64,000 bases of DNA from Acanthopleura granulata. Taxonomy: Eukaryota; Mollusca; Polyplacophora; Chitonida; Chitonidae. Both the position numbers and the translations under genes were made by a program. The DNA lies in assembly GCA_016165875.1 (NCBI GenBank), contig JABBOT010000010.1, forward strand, positions 9,224,277-9,288,276. Direction: 5' to 3'. Shown here in pieces: positions 1 to 11,310 of the stretch (its first letter is position 1; every line of letters starts with the position of its first letter). Below the pieces are notes generated by a model, which saw only the letters and a list, made by a program, of their open reading frames with translations, was not told where the DNA came from and did no database searches.

Positions 1-10
1 AGGGCCGCTT

Positions 11-3000
11 GAATTACGTTGACAGGGAGTATAGAAAAGCCCTGAACAACAGGTAGATCTGAACAACTGTCATCACTCAGCTAATTTTACCGGGTACTTA
101 AGTACTGATATTTTCTTCTGCTGACTTCTGGATTGTTACAAAGGTTTTTCTGGCCCAGTGGTATGAATTTCTTCCATTATGAATCTTCTCCTGTGAGATA
201 ATTGGTTATTAGGTAATGAGTGTGTATTTTGGTGAGTGGCGATATCTGGTCACCAGCGTGTAGCCAGACGCCTGACTGCATCTCTGCCCTCTGTGGTTCC
301 AATACCAGGTATGTAGTCATGAAAAAATGAATATTTTCCCCATGTCTAAAGGACAGTTGAGGTTTGCAATGAAACATTCACCGTGTTTTTTTCTTTTCCT
401 TCACAAACATACAATTCGAGGCACTTTATATTTCTGGATTGTGTAGATAAAATTGCATTTCAGATCGACAATGTTTTATAACTTTTTAAAATTTATCTTA
501 GATACCTAAATGAACAAGCTTTCTAGATGATTTTGAACTAAATAATTCAAGATGTTCTTAAATGTCAAGAGCAATGGTATAAACGACCTTCATGGCTTGT
601 GGTTCACGTGCTGACGTCAGTTACAAGTGGAGGAGTAAATTTGTGGAGGACACAACAAAGAGCAGTCAGACCTGTCATAGTTCAGGTCACAAGTTCACAT
701 TGGACCCTGCTGCTCTTAATTACCCCAGTTTGTTGGAGAATGGCTAATTGTTCTCTGTTAAATGGCACCATTTCCTTCTGGCTGTTAAACCTTAGGTTGT
801 TTCAGCGACAAGCTACTTTGCAATTATGAGTTTTTTTCTCTTCATATCCAAAAAAAAAAAGAAAAGAGAACTGCAGATGCAATTTATGCAGAGGAACTAT
901 TTTAGCATGTTTGGGTCATGGGATATTCCAACAATTAACCTCTAAAGTACACATATGAACTCTTTTTGTTTATGATTATCTATGCATTATATTTTCCTTG
1001 TAAAAGGTGTATATTATTACACACCATTGCCCTGCAATAAATTGATATTTATTATCTTTTGTCGCAAACTTCAGGCATACCCCTGTCAGTCAGCGGAGCT
1101 AAACTTAAGCCGAAAAGAAAAACATATTGTTACAAATAAGAATTCTATATTTTATTTAAGACTTACAACTCTGGCATTAGTTATTACCTTTGTGTTTTTG
1201 AAAACCAATGGAAAAAAAAACATTAAATTAAATTTATTTTACTACATGTATGTAGATGATACATTTGTTACAATTAAACCTTTGTGCAGCCTTCAGACTA
1301 AACCCAAGTCATCCCACAGCCTGTTCCTACAGACAGGTGCTGAATGTAATCAATGTACCTGTAGATTTTCAGATTTCTGATTATTGTGCTGTTAAACATG
1401 CTTCTTGACAATGTTGTAAGGTATTATTGTGTTACACAACTCCTGTTCACATAGGTTTCCTCTATCCATAAATTGACCTATATATACCTCGCGCCACCCC
1501 CATTATAAAAGTGAATTATTCTTGAGAACAATGTTAAACAACAGTCAGATAAATAAGTAAATAAATCGAGTGAAAAATAAATGAGTAGTAATGATACCCA
1601 GCCCATGTGGTTTGTCCTGGAATCTGTTCGACTGATGTAATGTTTTCTGTGGAAGTAGATATGAATGGTACATCAGTGTTTAGAGCCTCCAGGAAGCTGA
1701 TATACTGTGGGCGAATTAGCAGGATTTCATTTGGAAAGAAGGAGCATATGTGACCACTTAACCAGCACTGGTGTCCAGTAATCTAGCCAGTCAGATGTCC
1801 ACTCTTGACCAGGGCTGTATCCCTGCTCTGTCTGATCTCCACTGACCTTTTGGGTACTGAGCTGTACATGGTTAATCCTTCTCTTCAGCTGGTCACTTTG
1901 AGCTTCCTAACTTGAAAGGCTGTAGGAGTGGTCATAGCTTGATGTTACTGGATTGCAGAGTCACTGGTTTGTTAACCCTCACTTTGTCTGGTCAGTTCCC
2001 CAGGCCCTGATCAAGATGGATGAGATAGCAGTCATTGGATGAGGACTATGGACTGACCACCTTTGGTACCTGAACTAGTGGACTGTACCTACTGAGGCAC
2101 ACCTGTCATCACATGCTGACCATGGATTCTGGCCACAAGTTGGAGGCCAGTCAGAGACAGCCATCTGGCTATCTTATGGTAAGTTTGTCATCATTCAGTT
2201 TCCTTTGACATTTGATGCATCTGAGCTTTTTTTTTTAATGGCTTGGGAGGGGGGGTTGCAGGTGGAGGAGGGATGACTCAGGTATGCTTGTTGACCTAAT
2301 AATGATTTATTTAATGTAGGTTCAATCATTTTACATTATTTTAAATTGTTATCAACTTTAAATATATAATTAAACTATATGGAAAAAGGCTTTTATGGTA
2401 ATATTGTATGGCCTACACCAGTGGTTTAAAATAAATGTGTAGTTTTCATGAAAAATAATGCATATGGTTGTGAACTGGTATGTAGCATCAAATCAGGTGT
2501 GGATCACATCACTGCAACTATTAAACATAATCCCTGTAGGACTTCCAGAAAACCAACACATGTATTTATCATAGCCCTCAAACACAAAGGCTAACAAACC
2601 GTTATATGTTTCATGTGGTAAAGAATAAATGTTGATAATTTTTCAATGTTGAGTTTAATAGATAACACAAGCTTGAGCTTGTATGATATATATATATATT
2701 TATATTAACTAAATGCTTAATGGAGACTTTCTTGTGATCGCATCAACCACCAAGTTATTTACAGATATATTTACAGTCAGAAAAAGAGCATCAGAATTAA
2801 AATACACACTAGGATGTTTATCCGTGTAATTGGGCTTTTTAAGTTATACTTTTATAAGGATTCCTACAATAATCTCAGCAATAAATAAAAATTAAGTAGT
2901 GTTATGAATACATGCCTGAATTAAATTTCTGGTACACTAACCTTCTCCCCATGGAGCCCTTCAATACCACCACCCAATCCTCCCCCCCCCCCCACAACAT

Positions 3001-3231
3001 TGTCCTGGATGTTTTGAGCAAAGAGTGTCTGAGAAAGTCTAAGCATTAAGGCTTGACTAAAAGCTGTAATTAAGCAGTAAAGACTGGGAACTAATGAGAC
3101 CACCTGGTTGGCTGTTGCCTGGAATCCTGGCTGGCTGAACCACTTGATAGTGGGATGTATATCATGCTTTAAAGTCACTCAGGATATTACGGCCAGAGAC
3201 TCAAGACCGTTGTGCACAGCTGCTGTTGTTG
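11..3231 (+). repeat. 3.2-kb duplicated block, copy 1
   Basis: This block matches 37601-40859 almost base for base, in direct orientation, with scattered substitutions and small indels. It begins at GAATTACGTTGACAGGGAG and ends at CAGCTGCTGTTGTTG, where a 29-bp minisatellite starts immediately. The match includes a candidate first coding exon (2122-2178), poly-A and poly-C runs that differ in length between copies, and an open frame at 599-829. The other copy is followed by about 250 bp of extra sequence before its own minisatellite. Copy 1 may extend beyond the left edge. No transposase, reverse transcriptase, target-site duplication or terminal repeat is visible, so I read it as a segmental duplication, not a mobile element. 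Confidence 0.93.
2122..2178 (+). CDS. Candidate first coding exon, copy 1
   Basis: An ATG in good context (GACCATGG) opens 19 codons reading MDSGHKLEASQRQPSGYLM and runs straight into a consensus donor, ATG|GTAAGTTT, in phase 0. The frame is polar and lacks stops. The same exon is preserved in the second duplicated block at 39776-39832, with one silent and one Lys-to-Glu change. The rest of the gene is not identified; the nearest phase-compatible plus-strand exon is 42084-42161. The product is not recognised. It could be a chance ATG next to a GTAAGT, but the frame and donor persist in both copies. Confidence 0.4.
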
Positions 3232-4437
3232 TCACAAGTCTTCAGGCCTTGCTATCTGGTCACACTAAATTCTTCAGGCCATTGGTATCTGGTCACACTA
3301 AAGTCTTCAAACCACTGTTATCTAAACACAATCCTTCAGGCCATTGATATGTGGTCACAGGTCATTCGGCTGTTGGTGTCTGGTCACAAGTCTTCATGCC
3401 TATGGGATGTAGTCATGTCTTCAGGCCATTGGCATCTGGTCACAAGTCTTCAGGCCACTGGTATCTGGTCACAAGTCTGCAGGCGATTGGTATCTGGTCA
3501 CAAGTCTTGAGGCCACTGGTATCTGGTCACAAGTCATCATGCCAAAGTTATCTGGTCAGAAGTCTTCAGGCCTTTGGTATCTGGCCACAAGTCTGGAGGA
3601 CATTGGTATCTGGCCACAAGTCATCAGGCCATTGGTATCTGGTCACAAGTCTCGAGGCCACTGGTATCTGGTCACGTCTTCAGGCTGCTTGTATCTGGTC
3701 ACAAGTCTTCAGGTCTTTGGTGTCTGATCATAAGTCTTCAGCCCATTGGTATCTGGTCACAAATACTCATGCCACTGGTATCTGGCCCCAAGTCTTCACG
3801 CCACTGGTATCTGGTCACAGGTCATCAGCTCATTGGCATCTTGCCACAAGTCTTCAAGCCTTTGGTATCTGGTCGCACTGAAGTTTTCAGGCCATTGGAT
3901 TCTGTTCACAAATCTTTAGGCCATTGGTATCTTGTCACAAGTCTTCAGGTCTTTGGTATCTGGTCACACAAAGTCCTCAAGCCAGTGGTATGTGCTGTCA
4001 GGTCATAAGGCTTTTACTTTTTGGTCACGAGTCTTCAGGCCATGGCATCTGATCACACTAAAGTCTTTAGGCCATCGTATTCTGTTCATAAATCTTCAGG
4101 CCATTGGTATCCGGTCACAAGTCTTCAGGCCTTTGGTATCTGGTCACACAAGTCTTCAGGCCACTGGTTTCTGGTTGCAAGTCTTCAGGCCACTGGTATC
4201 TGGTCACGTCTTCAGGATACTGATACCTGGTCAGAGGTCGTCAGGCCACTGGTATCTGGTCACAGGGCTTCAGGCGACTGGTATCTAGTCACAAGTCTTC
4301 AGGCCACTGGTATCTAGTCACAAGTCTTCAGGCTACTGGTATCTGGTCACAAGTCATCAGGCCATTGCTTTCTGGGCACAAGTCTTCAGGCCATTGTCAC
4401 AAGCCTTCAGGCCTTTGGTATCTGGTCACACTGACTA
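3232..4437 (+). repeat. 29-bp minisatellite, about 40 diverged units
   Basis: The unit is TCTTCAGGCCATTGG followed by TATCTGGTCACAAG (29 bp), repeated with substitutions and small indels. Because 29 is not a multiple of three and the unit has no stop in any plus-strand frame, long overlapping open frames appear in all three frames, each cycling through a 29-residue peptide (for example HWYLVTSLQATGIWSQV). These frames are a by-product of the repeat, not genes. The same satellite lies at 41118-41795, next to the second duplicated block. Confidence 0.93.
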
Positions 4438-4629
4438 TGTGCTTATGTTTATCCCAGGTATGATGTGTTCTGCTCATGGGCAATTATGCTCAATTCGAAA
4501 CGCCTGTCTGGCTTATTGAGCATCCTATCCTGGGACCACTTTTCCACAGTTAAATAAAGCTTTGTTTTATGTTAAGCCTGAAAATGTTTACCTGTCTTGA
4601 TACAATTCACGCAAAGAAAAAAAGATAGA

Positions 4630-4765
4630 CTGGTTGTGGTGGTGTAGTTTATATGGGGTAGATTGAAATGGGCATAGGGTTCAATCTCATATCCGGTCAT
4701 TCCGAGTGAGTTAAAAATACTCTACAACACTTGGTGCTGAGCCAAGGACTTTCGATGTCACTTTC
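4630..4765 (+). mobile_element. Probable tRNA-derived SINE fragment
   Basis: The segment GGTGGTGTAGTTTATATGGG resembles a Pol III A box, and GGGTTCAATCTC about 30 bp further on resembles a B box. The following TTGGTGCTGAGCCAAGGAC resembles the conserved tail of invertebrate SINEs as I remember it. No poly-A tail or target-site duplication is clear. This is a degenerate copy at best. Confidence 0.4.
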
Positions 4766-6013
4766 ATTTCAATGGGTGCGGCATTGTGCCTGGTGACTTC
4801 GGCGTGGCGTTCCAGTGAGGCAGTTGGATGTCTGCATTTATACCTCAGAGGTCCATCTTATGAAGGTGTAAGTTATGTCAAAAAAAAAAGTCATGACGAC
4901 ACATTGTAGATATACATCATCATGGTAGTTAAGGTTGACGTAGCCTTGCACCCTCCTCGTAAGAAGGGCCCCTGGTCTGCAGCTGCTACAGGGAGATGTC
5001 AGATGACCGAGCAATTTTAAACTACATGTAAAGACACGCACACATTAAGAAAAGGTTGGGGATAATAAGATGAGCCTACCACCTACCACGCACCTCCCAT
5101 TCCACCAAGATGAAACGACTTACCATAACTGGGATTCATACATCCAGGTAAGAAGGATTAAGACCGGAAGCCTGCAGTATAATTAACCTCAAAATACCTA
5201 CAAAGACAATTATGTGCTAAGCTTCTAATCAAATGGACCCAAGACTTTTGGGGCGGTACAATGTCAGGATGACGATTGAGTGGACAGACAAGCCAAAAGT
5301 TAAGATTATATACCCGACTAAATTAAACTGGGTTAAACAGTTATAGAAATACTGTAGACATGGCGTAGTGCCTACTCTAAGTCACAGTGCACGCGCGAAC
5401 GGGATTAGTGTCACCAATTGATTTCAAGCTACATTTAAGGCCTGAACTGTTATCCAAATATCGCGCAATGGCGATTCTGTCCCAAGCTGACTCAACTAAT
5501 GCTCTGTTGCACTGCGTGAGTAATACATCATCAGTTTGCTCACAAAACATCGTAAATTTAGAAATGAATTGACTACACAGCTGTGACCAGAATTACCTTC
5601 GACAGGAAGGGGTCCCCATCAAACTGTTCATGACATGTAACCAGTCGATAACATTTTGACCGCCGATTCTATGCTATGGAAATACAATTCCGGCGATAAT
5701 TGAGCACCAGGTCTGTAATGTTTTGTGTAAAAGAACACGAAGTTTGGAAAGAGGACATGGGCATAACCCTTACAATCATTGTGAGCTAGAAGACATTTGA
5801 TGATTGGTCCATTAGTTTTTGGAGGTATCTTTGAATGCATTCTGAAATTATTTGTTGGTTAGATTTATGGTGGCCTCTATTTCTGCTTAATTCGAGTCCT
5901 CTTCGGCTCCTGTCGGATGTTCATCAGGTTGTATTGGTACATGTATAAAGAACTAGTATTCGCTGGAACCCAAGTAGTCATGGGTAATCTGAGCACATCG
6001 ATGGTGTGATATT
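4766..6013. other. No gene seen
   Basis: There are only short, biased open frames. A CATCCAG|GTAAGA donor-like site lies near 5148 after an ATG, but the 12-codon frame ends in phase 2, unlike the other plus-strand exon candidates, and there is no second line of support. Confidence 0.5.
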
Positions 6014-6021
6014 TGGCAGCA

Positions 6022-6160
6022 GGGGGTGTAGGCCGTTTTCCCCACTGGACCTTTTCCCATAGGCCCTTTTCCACAGGGCATATTCTCCATGGGCTTTTTT
6101 CCCTCTGGCCTATTTACCCATAGGCCCTTTTCCCCACTGTAGATAGAAATCAAATAAAAA
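6022..6160 (+). repeat. Left terminal inverted repeat of the MULE
   Basis: This end contains three to four internal iterations of a CCTTTTCCCCATAGG-like motif. It pairs with the complement of 7885-7953, most clearly at TTTTCCCCACTGG and CCCATAGG. The left end is longer than the right because of the extra internal iterations. Confidence 0.75.
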
Positions 6161-6369
6161 AACATGTGCCGTTATGTGCTTGAAATAAAGAAATGGGTAT
6201 TGTTGTAAAATACATACAAATCAAACTCAAAGAACTATTCATAGGCATTGTTCATATGCAATGAGTCTTATTAACATACACAAAACAATGGTGAGGCTAT
6301 TTACATAAACAAGTTATGTGGGTGTTGTCCCACATGGCTGTACAAATCTGTTTCAGTCTGTCCTGTAAG

Positions 6370-7012
6370 TCTTTGGTTGCTTTTTCAACTCGTTCTTGTG
6401 GCTACCGACCAACAGTGCTGCAGTAGTGCTCCCAATGGAGCACGGATTACATATAACTGATGGAATATGTTTGGCACCATGGCGTTGTTACCATCCATAA
6501 ACCAACGTTCACTTCTGGCAAGGTGCTGTAAGGCTTCATCTGAGGCATCTCTATGAAGTGTAGTCATTACCACTGTCATGGATGATGAAGGGCTCATCTT
6601 TCTCTTTGGCAGTTGTTGTCCATTCAGAAGGTATAAGGAAATCTCAAGAAGTTTTGGGCTCATTTGAAAGAGTTTCTCTTTTCTGTTTTCGGATTGTTCG
6701 CTTCAGTGTTTGTGTCTTTCCATTGCGAGCTCTTACTGGGTTGGAAGCTTCTAAAAGAGCATCAGCAATAATCTGTGCTGGTCTTTCACTTGAGTTTTGG
6801 GCTCTGCCTCTCATAGCTGTTCGAAGTTTTACAATTTCCAGAGCATCTTCATCTGGTTCATGAGTGTGGTCCTGTGTTACATCAACATAGGTCATGGCCA
6901 AGTCTGTGTATGCAGTGCCTTTACAATGACATGTTTTTCTCCAAGAACATTCCCAGCATATATGACCAGATACCCCATTCTTCTTTATGTACATGAAACC
7001 TTGGTTCAGCAA
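6370..7012 (-). pseudogene. MULE transposase remnant with FLYWCH zinc finger
   Basis: Read on the minus strand, 7012-6644 encodes a FLYWCH-type zinc finger: WECSWRKTC followed by HTHEPDED, i.e. C-x5-C then H-x-H. It continues into the usual linker with ERPAQIIADAL and a TIRKQKRE-type basic segment. An in-frame TGA follows near 6644, after which DFLIPSEW and IIHDSGND continue the same frame. The frame then shifts, and LARSERWFMDG with IFHQLYVI, the conserved start of the MULE transposase core, is read in another frame (6385-6663). A further shift lies near 6430. Family assignment rests on known motif order in FLYWCH-MULE transposases. The remaining transposase core is absent, so this is a dead fragment. 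Confidence 0.85.
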
Positions 7013-7782
7013 CTAAAATGCCCTATGACTCGTCTTTATGACTGCTATGGTAATGAAGACAGTTATAGTGCACTTAACTGAGTAAGACACAAGTGACAAT
7101 CCTCAATAAAAAGGTCACTTTATATACAACATAGAATTTAAGGTGGCAGGATTGAGTAAACCTGTGAATGTCATTGAGAACTTATTGAACAAAGGGATTT
7201 ATCCTTAATCCTTAATCTCATGTACCTGTATGTTCCTCAAAGCACTAAACAAGGGAATTACAGTGAGGTGTAGTCTTCAGATCAGTCTGGCATTAGAACT
7301 TTACCTGATTAACTGCAGGAAACTTGCTCAGGAGGCACATGTATTCACCAGAGGTATTATTACTTTTAATCTACTCAGTGCCAAACATAATGCCCCCTAG
7401 CTTCTCAAATCTTACATTATCTTGCTTTATACCTACAAAAATAACCAAATTAATTCAATTTTATTGCCTCCACCATAATCTTGTATGCGTCATTCCAAAC
7501 AACAAGGTTAAACAAACTTTCAGGATACAGATTAAATTTTTACATATACATGTAACCTACAGTAATTTAATATTAAGATCACAATTATCAATAGAAAAAA
7601 TTACCAATAAGAAAATGTCCATTTCCCAGTTTTATTTAAGAGTTAACATTTCCAAAGTATGTCTTATGTATGTAGATAAAAGACTTGTTGCATACAAACA
7701 AAATAGTTCTTTGAGTTTGTGATTTGTGTATTTTTCTTGGATTACAAAACACACTTTCTTAACATTCATTAATGAAAAAAAA

Positions 7783-7806
7783 TATATATATATATATTTC
7801 AAATCT

Positions 7807-7844
<38 letters not shown>

Positions 7845-7857
7845 CACACATATATAT
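7783..7857 (+). repeat. AT and CA microsatellites
   Basis: Runs of AT, then about 14 CA dinucleotides, then more AT, lie inside the right half of the MULE. Confidence 0.95.
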
Positions 7858-7884
7858 TTCAAATAGCAGTACAAGTTTTTCTAT

Positions 7885-7953
7885 TTGATTTGTACCTGAA
7901 GTGGGGAAAAGAGCCTATGGGGGAAAGGGCCAGTGGGGAAAAAGCCTGGATCC
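7885..7953 (+). repeat. Right terminal inverted repeat of the MULE
   Basis: This is the inverted partner of the left end. It contains GTGGGGAAAAGAGCCTATGG and ends with AAAAAGCCTGGATCC directly before the TGGCAGCA target duplicate. Confidence 0.75.
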
Positions 7954-7961
7954 TGGCAGCA

Positions 7962-8883
7962 TGCCCGGCATGCAACTCTCAAAATTTATTTTGTATTTGA
8001 TTGCTGTTCACAAGATTTTTGTAATATGTAAAAGGTATGACCTTCTCAGTCGGAAGCCATAAATTGCTGGACTTTCGTACGCCACCACTAGCTGAGAAAG
8101 CCATCCTCCAACTGCTTGTCCTTTATGAACAAGTGGATGCTGTGATGCTTGGGGTTTAATGTCAACAATACTTCAGTTATATGACGACGAAGATTCATTT
8201 GTAAGTGTATATATACTACATCGCCCTTTCGTTAGGTGCTGTATAAACGAGAGGAATTGCCGAAGACACCCACTCCATTGTACTAATACCGGGGTGACCA
8301 GTCATTGTCATTTCCCCATAACGGTGAGCGAGGAAGAAAGCAACTTCCTCGCTAGTTTTTTGGTTTCAATGCGATCTAGCCCAAGACTAAACCCGGGGTC
8401 TTCAGATTTGTGCTTGGCACGGCGTATGAACACAGCAATATCACTCACACACCTGGTGGACTTTGTATTTGGTTTTATTTTGCTCTTGTTGGTTACATTT
8501 GTTTTAAACTTTAATAACCTATGTATTGTGAAACAGATTAAAGTAAATTTGAATCTTTTCATTGAAAAAAAAAAAAACTCCAAGAAACTGCCAAATCAAA
8601 ATGAATTCTTCACCCTAATGTGTAACAGGGCAAATGCAGGCATGAAACATTTTATCACGTATACTTATCTCTTACAGGTCACGTGGCCTAAAACAATCAG
8701 CAGACGGAATTCCACCGATTTTTACAGAACGTCAAGATTAATGTTTCTTTTATCAGCAGTTTGGTTGGATGATTCACCTCCTCCATTCACATACTTTCAG
8801 TGCAAACGTGTCATAAAAATAAAATCGCACATTTTCATGTTCCATTCAAAAGAAAATATTATGATGTAAAATGTTAAGGACCG
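7962..8883. other. No supported gene
   Basis: An open frame of 236 codons (8159-8869, plus) spans most of this stretch. It has no recognisable domain, crosses a poly-A run translated as lysines, and mixes hydrophobic and basic stretches as random AT-rich DNA does. A segment near 8380-8450 (ACCCGGGGTCTTCAGATTTG) may be a degenerate reverse-strand tRNA-like repeat. I do not call a gene. Confidence 0.5.
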
Positions 8884-9120
8884 GGTTCACAATGGCCGAG
8901 TAGTCTAGGTGCTCGCCTACTGATCACTGTAGCCTCTGTAGGCATGGGCTCGAATTCGGTTCACGCCATCTCCCTGACTCCACGTGGGAAAGCATGCTAG
9001 TGTAACTTGTCCAGTAATGTCGGATTCCTACCACCATGGCTGCCTGGCCGTTGCCATATATAGCTGCAATACTGCTGAATACGGCATCAAAATCCAATCA
9101 TGCAAGCAACCAAGCAAAAC
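8884..9120 (+). mobile_element. tRNA-derived SINE
   Basis: The head resembles a Leu/Ser-type tRNA: A box TGGCCGAGTAGTCTAGG at 8893 and B box GGGCTCGAATT at 8945-8955. The body follows (CACGTGGGAAAGCATGC), and the 3' part contains GCTGCAATACTGCTGAATAC then GGCATCAAAATCCAATCA, like widespread animal SINE tails. It ends in an A/CAAG-rich stretch. A related tail fragment lies at 57498-57561. No gene function is implied. Confidence 0.78.
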
Positions 9121-9559
9121 GAGAAATAAAATTTTGTTTTGGAAAATATATGACATTTTCGGTCTGTAAATTTTTGGCTTAAACTGCAAATACATAAGAA
9201 AAAACGAGAGTTTACCTGTTGTTTGGCCTCAAATATTGATTGGCAGGCCTATCCATTAGGCCTACATTTGCTGAAACTCTTTCTTGGGTAAATTAGGTGT
9301 CGCAGGAAAAGATAAACCATATCAAAACTCCTTTTTCAAAATTTGATATAAAATATCATAATAATGTCTGGGTAAATTAAAAGCTTGAGTATTGACAGAT
9401 CTATATCAAGTGGCCCATTGCCGTAATATAACGTACATAGAGCAAAGTACGACTACCCTATCTGTTGTAGCTTTTCTGGATATATAGGCCACTCTCTTCT
9501 CATATACACGCCTTAAGCCATAGGCCTATGCACTAAGCCTAGATTGTGGTTATACCGAA

Positions 9560-9725
9560 TATCATAGCTTTTGCGACATACAAACGGCCGTGCTGGGGGA
9601 CTGTTTGTCACTGCCCAAAGCATTTCGTAGAATTGGCTCTGACTTGAAAAATTTCACCAACGGCCAAACTTGGTGAAGGAGGGGCGACTGACCCATCTGC
9701 CCCCTCCCCCAGTTCCGACGCCTAT
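9560..9725 (-). repeat. Possible dispersed repeat fragment
   Basis: On the minus strand, GGCGTCGGAACTGGGGGAGG near 9720 resembles a G-rich terminus that I recall from invertebrate DNA repeats. There is no second copy in this window to confirm it. The stretch is open on the minus strand but has no domain. Confidence 0.25.
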
Positions 9726-10105
9726 GTTTAAGCGGAGTCCCACAGCTTCTGAACACTCTCTCAGTATTTACTATCAAGAGAGGCGTACTCAGGGGTTTGA
9801 CACACTACTTTTTGCAGTAATCATTTGTGATGTTATGTGAAACCATCACCCAGCACATAGGATCTAACAAATGCTACAAAGTGAGGTATGTTTACACATG
9901 ACCATTCAGTATATTGCTATCCAGATAAAGGTAATTCACAATGTATATAAAAAAAGAAACTATCCTTCATGTCGTAAAGTCGGCGTGACATTGTTGACTT
10001 TGCACAGCTTCAAGTCCAGGTAAGATATACCATCTGGAGAATCTACATGTAGGTTCCTTTCAATCCAGCTAACATGGGTATATATCTTTCACTGCCTTTG
10101 TTATA

Positions 10106-10295
10106 TTCATTTATTTATTTATTTGATTGGTGGTCTACGGCTTACTCAAGAATATTTCACTTATACGACGGTGGCCAGCATTATTGTGGGTGGAAACTGG
10201 GCAGAGCCCGGAGGAAAACCCACGACCATCCGCAGGTTGCTGGCAGGCCTTGCCATGTACGGCCGGAGAGGAAGCCAGCGTGAGCCCCCGCCTTT
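10106..10295 (+). repeat. Dispersed repeat family A, best copy
   Basis: It starts TTTGATTGGTGGTCTACGGC and contains AAGAATATTTCACTTATACG, GGTGGCCAGCATTATTGTGG, a GGAAAC/CGGGCAGAGCC/GGAGGAAAACCC segment, CCATCCGCAGGTTGCTGGCA and GGCCGGAGAGGAAGCCAGCG. Degraded relatives lie at 18378-18497, 16875-16950, about 12165-12260, and on the minus strand at 34025-34170. I know this repeat type from mollusc-like genomes, but it has no coding capacity here and I cannot assign a class. Confidence 0.75.
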
Positions 10296-10899
10296 GCTAT
10301 AAGCAAGTTGTTTAAGCTAGCAAATCATCAATATATCGTTGGGTCGAGTCTGACGAAGATTACACTTTAATAACTTCTGCATATAGTCGTAGGCCTTTTC
10401 ATACGATAACAGACATGGGTCTGCCAAAAGTAGACCACAATATGTATCCCAAACTTCACATAGATATTATGAATAAGAAATTCAAGTCACTCAAAAAACG
10501 AGACGTCCCACGGATGGTAACCTTTGCAGGCCTATGCAGTGGACATGCATAAAGCTTTGTTGCCACTGACATTAATGCAGCAGTGACTAGTTTTATTAAC
10601 CATCGAAACAATTAATGGGCAAATTCCCTTACCTAAATCCACATGAGTTATAGTAGTATAGCGAGTGGAGGAATCCCAAGTAGAAATGTCTGTATACAGT
10701 GTGTGCGTACAATATGTTTCATAGGGACAACTGAGCTTCCTTCTGCCAATGCGTCCAGTGAACCTTTTTTTTTGTCAACATATACTTATTTAAAATAAAC
10801 CCATGTTTTCTGATTTTCTGGTGAATAAGCAAAGAAATAAACAAACAAATTGCCTGCATTGTCGTCCTCTATCACACCTGAGAATACTTTCACCTTCGC
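10296..10899. other. No gene seen
   Basis: AT-rich unique-looking sequence. No splice-bounded open frame or RNA gene was found. Confidence 0.5.
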
Positions 10900-11310
10900 T
10901 TGATGTCAGACAGACATTTCTGAATCAGATGTGTGGGTCAGCCAGAGACAGACATCCCTGAATCAGGAGTATGGGTCAGCTAGAGACAGACATCCCTGAA
11001 TCAGGAGTGTGGGTCAACCAGAGACATCCCTGAATCAGGAGTGTGGGTCAGCCAGAGGCAGACATCCCTGAATCAGTAGCATGGTCAGCCAGAGACACAC
11101 ATCCTGGAATAAGGAGTGTGGGTCAGCTAGAGAGAGACTTCCGTGAATCAGAAGTGTAGGTCAGCGAGAGACAGCCATACCCAATTCAGGATTGTGGGTC
11201 AGCTAGAGACAGACATCCTTAAATCAGGATTGTGGATCAACTAGAGACAGACATCCCTGATTCAGGAGCATGATTCAGCTGGAGACATATATCAATGAAT
11301 CAGATGTACA
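10900..11310 (+). repeat. 38-bp minisatellite, about 11 units
   Basis: Diverged copies of GACATCCCTGAATCAGGAGT + GTGGGTCAGCTAGAGACA. The units vary by small deletions, and the array is more degraded than the 61-bp arrays. Confidence 0.9.

Larger units (their letters stand above)
6014..7961. mobile_element. Mutator-like (MULE) transposon, decayed
   Basis: The element spans 6022-7953 (1932 bp). Its ends are inverted repeats: the left end has AGGCCGTTTTCCCCACTGGA and the complement of the right end has AGGCTTTTTCCCCACTGGCC. Similarity continues inward to a shared AAATCAAATA about 130 bp from the left end. It is flanked by an 8-bp direct repeat TGGCAGCA (6014-6021 and 7954-7961), or 9 bp with one mismatch; MULEs typically make about 9-bp duplications. 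Inside, on the minus strand, is a broken FLYWCH/MULE transposase reading frame. The right half holds AT-rich filler and microsatellites. The element looks immobile, because its transposase frame has stops and frameshifts. Confidence 0.82.

Noticed and set aside
3226..4317. Long frames of VSGHKSSGHWYLV-type repeats
   Set aside because: They are translations of a 29-bp satellite, open in all frames without selection being evident.
5101..5148. Another plus-strand first exon (MKRLTITGIHTS then GTAAGA)
   Set aside because: Ends in phase 2, unlike the phase-0 set, and has no second copy or compatible downstream exon.
8159..8869. 236-codon plus-strand open frame
   Set aside because: Longest single frame in the window but no domain, poly-A-encoded lysines, mixed composition and no splice or promoter support.
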